Assembly (NCBI GenBank): GCA_965112735.1
Contig: OZ218962.1
Span: 2,294,001 to 2,358,000, forward strand
DNA: 64,000 bases
From: Phaeosaccion multiseriatum
Lineage: Eukaryota > Ochrophyta, other classes
Direction of reading: 5' to 3'
Numbering within the stretch: the first letter of the stretch is position 1; each line of letters begins with the position of its first letter. The notes beneath the pieces were generated by a model, which saw nothing but the letters and a program-made list of their open reading frames with translations, searched no databases and was not told the origin of the DNA. Both the position numbers and the translations under genes were made by a program. Shown here piece after piece: positions 58,366-64,000 of this stretch.

Positions 58366-59088
58366 CAATGAGTCAATCGCCACTAAATCAGTCCAACAAC
58401 AGCCCAATCGAGCAAAGAAACGATCGATGCCTCAATCGATGTGTGCGTGTCCATACGTGCATGTGTGTGTGTGTGCGTGTGTGTGGGTGCAGGTGTATGG
58501 GTACATTGCGAGGCAGTACCCGAGTCGGGTCTTGTGTATCATCATCCGGGAGGCACCCGGAAGACCTTTCTCAGCGGACAGAGCACAGGAGGCATTCAGA
58601 GACGTCTCTGGTGGGTGCGGAGTAGCAAAGGGAGAGGGAGAGAGGGGGGGGGGAGGTGAAGGGAGAGAGGGAGGAGGAAGAGGAAGAGGAAGAGGAAGAG
58701 GGAGAGAGAGAAACAGAAAACAAACAAGAGAGAGGGAGAGAAGAGAGGGAAAGAGAGGGTGTGTGGGAGGGTTCCTCTGCCTGTTTCTAGATACCGCCGC
58801 ACCACCCCCCCACATAGTCCTTTTTGCTGCGCTTCCACTTGGCTTACTCCACCCATCTACGGTGCCTCGTGTCATGCCTGCAATGTGCGGTGTTGTGCTG
58901 AACTGTCCTGTCCTGGGTATGTGCTCTACTGTTGTGGGATCGCAGACAAGGCGTGGAAGCTGGTGACGAGGGCGGAAGAGCTGGACGGTTACACCATTCG
59001 TGACATGGTCCTGACTCAGTCATGCGGCGCTCCCTCTTCCTTCTCCTCCTCGTCTTCTTCCTCGTCCTCTTCTTCCTCTTCGCCTTGA
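52721..59088 (+). CDS. APP1: App1-type phosphatidate phosphatase
   Basis: Twelve exons (52721-53162, 53769-53817, 54810-54898, 55056-55284, 55513-55588, 56009-56100, 56370-56523, 56900-56982, 57729-57749, 58041-58182, 58493-58610, 58946-59088) give 545 residues in phase. The catalytic DxDxT appears as LISDVDDTIK (about residues 287-296). Further App1 hallmarks are FTAIPGMAELYRRW, MSFHYVSGSPWALA, FPRGSFRLKRF and LVGDSSEQDPEVYGYIARQYP. These HAD-superfamily enzymes dephosphorylate phosphatidate to diacylglycerol, in yeast at actin patches and vesicles. A hydrophobic segment near the N-terminus (about residues 5-22, GAVLLLAVGW) suggests a membrane anchor or signal. The N-terminal insertion is acidic/Gln-rich, and exon 4 holds an Asn/Ser/Gly run within the N-terminal domain. 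Exon 9 is only 21 nt. The acceptor of exon 5 is formed by motif M1. The protein ends in a Ser run; the last exon is copied downstream at 61.7-62.0 kb. Confidence 0.92.
53534..53649 (+). repeat. (GAGTGAGTGCGT)n tract
   Basis: GAGT repeats with regular GCGT interruptions in App1 intron 1, similar to the GAGT tracts of other introns. Confidence 0.85.
53895..54511 (+). repeat. ~33-bp minisatellite in App1 intron 2
   Basis: About 19 copies of a unit starting GAGATACAAGAGAGGTATAG and continuing AGAGAGGGAGAGG. Variants differ as ACAAGA(G/C)AGG and by loss of 'AC' toward the right end. The period is 33 bp in the left part. Confidence 0.93.
54628..54780 (+). repeat. (TCC)n microsatellite before App1 exon 3
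   Basis: About 150 bp of TCC triplets, then motif M2 (CATCCACTACCATC) and the acceptor CACAATAG. Confidence 0.95.
54918..55020 (+). repeat. (CACT)n tract in App1 intron 3
   Basis: CACT repeats, the reverse complement of the GAGT-type (AGTG) tracts elsewhere, run between donor GGTAATAAG and the next acceptor. Confidence 0.9.
55462..55512 (+). repeat. Two M1 copies, the second forming the acceptor of App1 exon 5
   Basis: GCTGTATCGCCAACTGCTG is followed by GCTGTATCACCGACTGTTCAG, whose final AG is the acceptor for the exon carrying the catalytic DVDDT. Confidence 0.8.
57023..57195 (+). repeat. (GTAT)n / (GTATAT)n array
   Basis: GTAT repeats to about 57113, then GTATAT variants, in App1 intron 8. 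Confidence 0.95.
57430..57717 (+). repeat. (TCC)n with TGC interruptions before the 21-nt exon
   Basis: CTCCTC repeats with scattered CTGCTC lie directly upstream of App1 exon 9 and act as its pyrimidine tract. Confidence 0.95.
58283..58366 (+). repeat. (CAAT)n microsatellite in App1 intron 10
   Basis: About 20 perfect ATCA/CAAT units. Here the sense strand is not pyrimidine-rich, unlike most introns of the window. Confidence 0.95.
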
Positions 59089-59439
59089 GGAAGAGGATGG
59101 GAGAGGAGGATGAGAGGATGTAGGGAGACAGTACACGTTCCGTTCAAGAGAGGGAATAAAGGTGCTCACATTGGATCCCCCCCTTGTAGTTAACTGTCCT
59201 AATGTTGTTGTTCACACGTTAATATACGTTCATAGTGCCCACGAAGGGTCGTGAGTTGGGCGTGGGCGCGTGAGCGGGTGGTAGCATTATATCAATTGGA
59301 GACTTTGCTCCCACCCCAAAGGAAGAAGGGAGAAAGCTTTCGTTCTCTGGTTAGTGCGCACAAAGAAGGGTGTATGGAGGGAGGACTTACATAAATAGCT
59401 ATCGCACATTAACAAAAAAGATGAGTTGCCTTATTTGAC
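59089..59439. other. Convergent region App1 / F-box gene, unit A
   Basis: Presumed App1 3' UTR. GGGAATAAAGG at about 59151 contains AATAAA, a possible polyadenylation signal. The copy in unit B reads GCAGGGAGTAAAGG, so the signal is lost there. Confidence 0.5.
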
Positions 59440-59700
59440 ATTCACTCTATGGTACATTATTTGAATGGGCCAAAAGGCAAAAAATTGTGCTCCGAGGGTA
59501 GTAGGAGGAGTGTGATCGTGGGGTGGTTTGGTGTGGATGGTGCAGGACTCAGTCGGACAGTTTGCTTTCAGCTCAATCGGGGGAACGTGGTTACTCAATC
59601 CTACATGTTCACTTCCTACAAGGATCGCCCTCTCTCTCAGTCGAAGTGTGTGACTGCAGACGCGGCCACACGACACCCTCTCTTTGGCCCTTGGCCAGTC
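59440..59700 (-). other. Possible last exon of the F-box gene (unit A)
   Basis: The minus-strand frame with ILVGSEHVGLSN, PPIELKANCPTESCT, PPHDHTPP and FFAFWPIQIMY, ending at a stop near 59440, is kept in unit B at about 62310-62460. The two copies differ by two 3-nt deletions (in NHV/NV and TTL/TL), which would fit coding sequence, but unit B loses 2 nt near the end and its acceptor is not clear. Confidence 0.35.
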
Positions 59701-59717
59701 CCGAGACATGTCGCCGA

Positions 59718-59765
<48 letters not shown>

Positions 59766-59829
59766 CTCTATCTCCCTCCCTCTCTCTCTGCGGCAGACGC
59801 AAAAAGCAAGAGCAGTACGTTTCTTGCAC

Positions 59830-61240
59830 CAAGTGATGACAATCGCCCCATTCATCTTGGTGGCCATGATCGTGGTGCAGGAGCTGCCTTGAGGCACTAC
59901 AGAGAAGCCGAGCAGCCGCAGACTCGCCATGGCTGCTCGCACCATACAGGCAGCGAGGAGTTCGGTATCGAAGAACCCTTTCGGACTCCGGAACGTCATG
60001 GTGTGGATCTGGGAACAGAACAGAGCGTTGAACAAGAGGGCAAGGAGAGGAGGGTGAGAGGGGACGGTGAGGAGGAGAAGGGAGACCGGCTGGGGGAGAG
60101 AATAGTGGCTTCGCCCATCGTCAAAGATTCTCACAATGTATACATCCATTGCGAGCTGCACCACACAACAACAACACGCTCTCTCGTTGCATTCGTTCCT
60201 ACCATGAGCTCAAGCGGCGCCTGCATGCTCTGCGTGTCTCCGACTCGGATGATGGCAGCGACTTTCACAGTCGACTGGTTCACTGCAACCTTGCGAAGCT
60301 CGCTCTCGATCGCTCCTCTGAGCCTCTTTGTCGGGAGGGGGGCGACGGAAGTGGCAGCAGACTCGCTGGGAGGGGGGCGCACCTGCGGCCCGTGGTGGTG
60401 GTGGTGGTGCTGCTGCTGCTGCTGCGCCACCTCCCTTCCACAGGCGCCTCCCTGTGGTGGCTCTTCCTGCTCGTCATTTACTACGGACACGGCCAGATGA
60501 GGAGAGTTCGGGAAAGGCTGGTCCTGCACCATGATGGACTGCCGGACTTGCGCAGTGGAAGGTTCCTCTCCTGTTGGGCCCGAGGGCAGGACGATGTGCA
60601 CTTTGCGGCTGAAGAAAGAGGAGAGCTCGGTGCCAGAGGGCGTGAGTCCACTGGACTCACGGAGAAGGAGCTGTGTCCTCCATGTGGAGTGCCAGCTTGT
60701 GGGCTCCACGGTAGGATGGTCTCTGTACTTGTTGGTCCAAGCCTCCTTCCAAAGAGGGTGGTTAGGTTGGTTCCACGCCTGAGGAGTGAGGGAGGGAGGA
60801 AGGAAGGGAGAAAGGGAGGAGAGGAAGGAGAGGGGCTCGTCAGGAGAAGGTTGGAGGGAAGGCAGGGTATTAGCAGCGAGGAGAGAGAGCTTTGGCTGGG
60901 TAAGAGGAAGGTTGAGGTTGTTGAGAGGTTGAGAAAGGTTGAGAGAGAGAGGGAGGGAGGAGGGATAGGGAGGGATAGGGAGAGAGAGGGAGAGAGAGGG
61001 AACGAGGAGGGAGAGAGAGGCAGAGCGAGGGAAGGAGGAGAGAGAGTGAGAGAGAGAGCCTGGGAGCGCACTTGGACGTACCGCACAGCTGGCGTTGACA
61101 TGAAATAATGATCTTGCATCGAGGAAGCGCATGACCTCTCTCCAAAGCGTGGAGGGCAGCCGCGGGCAGTCGTTGGCATTCATGATGGTCAACAAGCGGA
61201 GGTGGTGTGATGTGTGCTCCTCTCCTGAACCGGTAGTCAT
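59830..61240 (-). CDS. F-box protein, tandem copy A
   Basis: Exons in transcript order 61082-61240, 60203-60778, 60087-60155 and 59830-60008, phase 0 at the first three junctions. The F-box reads LPSTLWREVMRFLDARSLFH then, across intron 1, CAWNQPNHPLWKEAWTNKY, matching the leucine-rich helix, 'sCxxW' and 'LWK' pattern. F-box proteins recruit substrates to SCF ubiquitin ligases. The middle region is Gln/His/Pro-rich and disordered, with a KRLRG basic patch. The later part is ordered (LAMDVYIVRIFDDGR, IHTMTFRSPKGFF, LLAACMVRAAMASLRLLGFS). The 3' end is unclear: the frame can run on, or a donor GTGCAAG at 59829 may lead to a further exon at about 59.5 kb. The first Met was chosen; MNANDCPRL 19 residues later is an alternative start. 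Confidence 0.7.
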
Positions 61241-61658
61241 TCTGACCCGACGATAGACCCGTCTTTACACTGTACGTGGTCGAGAGCATCCTGCGGATGT
61301 GTGCAGGGAGAGGGGAGAGAAAGTTGGAAGGCATACCCTTAGCACACAGAGATAAAGTTGGAAGCTGCTGGAGGATCCAGGGAGCCTGAAACTGTATTCG
61401 AAACTGAAACTCACGCATTCGGTGGAATAGAGCTGGTGTGGCGCTAACTTCATTTGGTCCGATAACAAGAAGGGGGGGGGGATACGAGCGATTCTCGGCA
61501 GAGGACCCGGTACCCGGTAGCATGCTACTGGCGGCCGGCCGGTAGCAGGTAGCACGCCAGCCGACGCCGGCGGTAGCAGAGGTCGCCAGAGCAGCCACGT
61601 CAGCATCAGCCATACTACCGCCGTAGTAGCATACCACCCACCCACATATTTTTACTTA
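61241..61658. other. Upstream region of F-box gene A with palindromes and M3 motif
   Basis: Contains GAAACTGAAACTC (motif M3) about 61399-61412 and a hairpin-rich stretch about 61510-61600 with the 12-bp palindrome GTAGCATGCTAC, GGCCGGCCGG and several GGTAGCA repeats. Probably the promoter region of copy A. No exon is seen. Confidence 0.55.
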
Positions 61659-61968
61659 GCTTACTCCACCCATCTACTGGCTGTGCCTCGTGTCATGTCT
61701 GCAATGTGCGGTGTTGTGCTGAACTGGCCTGTCTATCTGTGCTCTAGCTACTATTGTGGGACCGCAGACAACAAGTGCCAGCCAATCAAGCAAGCGGATC
61801 GGGTGTGAAGGGGGGAGAGCCAGAAGGTTACACCATTCGTGACATGGTCCTGACTCAGTCATGCGGCACTCCCTCTTCCTTCTCCTCCTCTTCTCTCGTC
61901 TTCTTCCTCGTCCTCTTCTTCCTCCTCGCCTTGAGGAAGAGGATGGGAGAGGAGGATGAGAGGATGTA
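61659..61968 (+). pseudogene. Copied fragment of the last App1 intron and exon
   Basis: Matches 58842-59100. It keeps GTCATG(T)CTGCAATGTGCGG of the intron, an acceptor-like CGCAG, and the coding end YTIRDMVLTQSCG. The segment for KAWKLVTRAEELDG is replaced by unrelated sequence and the rest of the gene is absent, so it is a non-functional remnant. Confidence 0.85.
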
Positions 61969-62705
61969 GGGAGACTGCCAGCACACGTTCCGTTCAAGAG
62001 AGGGCAGGGAGTAAAGGTGCTCGCATTGTGGATGCCCCAGGCCGTCTACAATCACGCAGCTAGCTGTCCTCGTATTGTTGTTCACACGTTAATATACGTT
62101 AATAGTGCCCACGAAGGTTGCTTCTTGAGTTGGGCGTGGGTGCGTGAGCGGGTGGTAACATTATATCAATGGGAGACTTTGCTCCCACCCCAAAGGAAGG
62201 GAGAAGCTCTCTGGCGCACAAAGTAGGGTGTATGGAGGGAGCACTTACATAATTATCGCATAATCAAAAAAAAAAAAAGATGAGTGCCTTATTTGACATT
62301 CCCTGTGGTACATTCTTTGGACGGGCCAAAAGGCCAAAAATTGTGCCTCGAGGGTTGGAGGAGTGTGATCGTGGGGTGGTTTGGTGTTGATGGTGCAGGA
62401 CTCAGTGGAATAGTTTAGTTTCAGCTCAATCGGGGGAACGTTACTCAATCCTGCACGTTCACTCCCTACAAGGATGCTCTCAGTCGAAGTGTGTGACTGC
62501 AGACGCGGCCGCACGACACCCTCTCTTTGGCCCTTGGCCAGTCCCGAGACGTGTCGCCGACGCTCTCTCTCCCTCTCTCTATCTCTATCTCCCTCTCTCT
62601 CTCTCTCCCTCCCTCCCTCTCTCTCTATCTCTCTCTCTCTTGCTCTATCTCTCTCCCCCTCTCTGTGGCATACGCAAAAAGCAAGAGCAGTACGTTTACT
62701 TGCAC

Positions 62706-63664
62706 CAAGTGATGACAATCGCCCCATTCATCTTGGTGGCCATGATCGTGGTGCAGGAGCTGCCCTGAGGCACTACAGAGAAGCCGAGCAGACGCAGACT
62801 CGCCGTGGCTGCGCGCACCATACAGGCAGCGAGGAGTTCGGTGTTCAAGAACCCTTTCGGACTCCGGAACGTCATGGTGTGGATCTGGGAACAGAACAGA
62901 GCGTAGAACAAGAGGGTGGGTCAAGGCAAGGGAAGGAGGGTGAGAGGGGACGGTGAGGAGAGAAGCGAGACCGCCTTGGGGGGAGAAAGAGTGGCTCCGC
63001 CCATCGTCAAAGATTCTCACAATGCATACATCCATTGCGAGCTGCACCACACAACAACAACACGCTCTCTCGCTCCATTCGTTCCTACCATGAGCTCAAG
63101 CGGCGCCTGCATGCTCTGCGTGTCTCCGACTCGGATGATGGCAGCGACTTTCACAGTCGACTGGTTCACTGCAACCTTGCGAAGCTCGCTCTCGGTCGCA
63201 CCTCGGAGCCTCTTAGTCGGGCGGGGGGCGACGGAAGTGGCAGCAGACTCGCTGGGAGGGGGGCGCACCTGCGGCCCGTGGTGGTGGTGGTGGTGCTGCT
63301 GCTGCTGCTGCGCCACCTCCCTTCCACAGGCGCCTCCCTGTGGTGGCTCTTCCTGCTCGTCATTTACTACGGACACGGCCAGATGAGGAGAGTTCGGGAA
63401 AGGCTGGTCCTGCACCATGATGGACTGCCGGACTTGCGCAGTGGAAGGTTCCTCTCCTGTTGGGCCAGAGGGCAGGACGATGTGCACTTTGCGGCTGAAG
63501 AAAGAGGAGAGCTCGGTGCCAGAGGGCGTGAGTCCACTGGACTCACGGAGAAGGAGCTGTGTCCTCCATGTGGAGTGCCAGCTTGTGGGCTCCACGGTAG
63601 GATGGTCTCTGTACTTGTTGGTCCAAGCCTCCTTCCAAAGAGGGTGGTTAGGTTGGTTCCACGC
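62706..63664 (-). CDS. F-box protein, tandem copy B (5' exon beyond window; possibly impaired)
   Basis: Exons equivalent to copy A are 63089-63664, 62972-63041 and 62706-62884. The first is open and nearly identical to A over 192 codons, with AWNQPNHPLWKEAWTNKY. The short exon is 70 nt against 69 nt in A because of an extra C near its donor. Unless another donor is used, the frame shifts before IHTMTFRSPKG. The last exon keeps A's sequence but with GVLNTE for GFFDTE and a stop just after ITWCK where A reads on. The F-box exon itself would lie beyond 64000. It may be a paralogue in decay or a copy with a changed 3' end. Confidence 0.55.
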
Positions 63665-63943
63665 CTGAGGAGTGAGGGAGGGAGGAAGGAAGGGAGAGAG
63701 GGAGGAGAGGAAGGAGAGGGGCTCGTCAGGAGACGGTTGGAAGGAAGGCAGGGTATCAGCAGCGAGAGAGCTTTGGCTGGGTAAGAGGGAAGTTGAGGTT
63801 GTTGAGAGGTTGAGAAAGGTTGAGAGAGGGAGGGAGGGAGGGATAGGGAGGGATAGGGAGGGAGAGGGAGAGAGGAGGGAAAGAGGAGGGGGGGGGGAGA
63901 GAGGTAGAGAGAGAGGCAAAGAAGGGAAGAGGGGGAGATGATC

Positions 63944-63999
<56 letters not shown>

Positions 64000-64000
64000 G
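63665..64000 (-). repeat. Intron 1 of F-box copy B, (GGGA)n/(GA)n rich
   Basis: Purine-rich on the plus strand, pyrimidine-rich in the transcript. It runs to the window edge as (GA)n and corresponds to 60779-61081 of copy A. Confidence 0.75.

Larger units (their letters stand above)
58842..64000. repeat. ~2.8-kb tandem segmental duplication, second unit truncated by the window
   Basis: Unit A starts about 58842 (GGCTTACTCCACCCATCTAC) and unit B about 61659 with near-identical sequence. Each contains the last App1 exon, the intergenic stretch with GTTAATATACGTT, and an F-box gene on the minus strand. F-box exon 2 has the same length (576 nt) in both units. Confidence 0.92.

Noticed and set aside
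60149-61108. 319-codon plus-strand frame, also present in the second unit at 63035
   Set aside because: It is antisense to the F-box exon, and its tail runs into intron purine repeats. The minus strand carries the recognisable F-box.
1-64000. Transposon or retroelement coding sequence
   Set aside because: No reverse transcriptase, integrase or transposase motifs, long terminal repeats or target-site duplications were recognised.
1-64000. tRNA or rRNA genes
   Set aside because: No stretch with recognisable tRNA A/B boxes in a cloverleaf or rRNA core sequence was seen by eye; a covariance-model scan would be decisive.

Overview
This is intron-rich nuclear DNA from a eukaryote. GT–AG introns interrupt almost every gene, and the proteins are purely eukaryotic: a nuclear-pore basket protein, Derlin, prefoldin 4, an EHD ATPase, a HECT ubiquitin ligase, a PDK/BCKDK kinase and a heat-shock-factor-type regulator. 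The mix would suit a protist or alga, perhaps a stramenopile, but nothing in the window fixes the lineage. Microsatellites and minisatellites are unusually dense. They fill most introns and spill into exons as poly-Gly, poly-Gln, poly-Ser and poly-Asn runs.

Layout. 1-1801 (+): C-terminal half of a HUWE1/TOM1-like HECT domain. 3608-7923 (+): HSF-type regulator. 10020-11399 (+): prefoldin subunit 4. 11952-18075 (-): EHD-type ATPase with a predicted C-terminal membrane anchor. 18736-21899 (-): unknown protein with a Cys-rich, probably zinc-binding segment. 22053-25519 (+): MFS sugar/organic-ion-type transporter. 25952-41838 (-): 29-exon TPR/Mlp1 nucleoporin with an FG-rich tail. 42254-44502 (+): Derlin. 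45505-48340 (-): mitochondrial dehydrogenase kinase. 48965-51120 (+): unknown 270-residue protein. 52721-59088 (+): App1-type phosphatidate phosphatase. 59.8-64 kb (-): an F-box gene and its tandem copy. All exon models except the last F-box exons were joined by hand and checked for phase. The complete multi-exon models sum to whole codons.

Three gene pairs start head to head: unknown/transporter (153 bp apart), TPR/Derlin (415 bp) and kinase/unknown (624 bp). The rest converge or follow each other. Several products share protein quality control and ubiquitin themes (HECT, prefoldin, Derlin, F-box), but I see no operon-like unit and infer no joint pathway.

The most unusual signal is a family of short dispersed motifs. 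The main one has the core TATCACCAAC, usually flanked by CTG/CAG triplets. It occurs 14 times exactly and about 35 times with variants, in both orientations, in introns, at splice acceptors, near donors and inside codons, where it reads VSPTA, AVGDT or LVIQQ. A second motif (CATCCACTGCCATCC) and a third (CTGAAACTGAAAC) behave similarly. Other points of interest are an 8-nt microexon beside the HECT catalytic cysteine, a GC-AG intron, a 54-bp hairpin in a Derlin intron, an exon-end relic in the kinase gene, and a 2.8-kb tandem duplication at the right edge.
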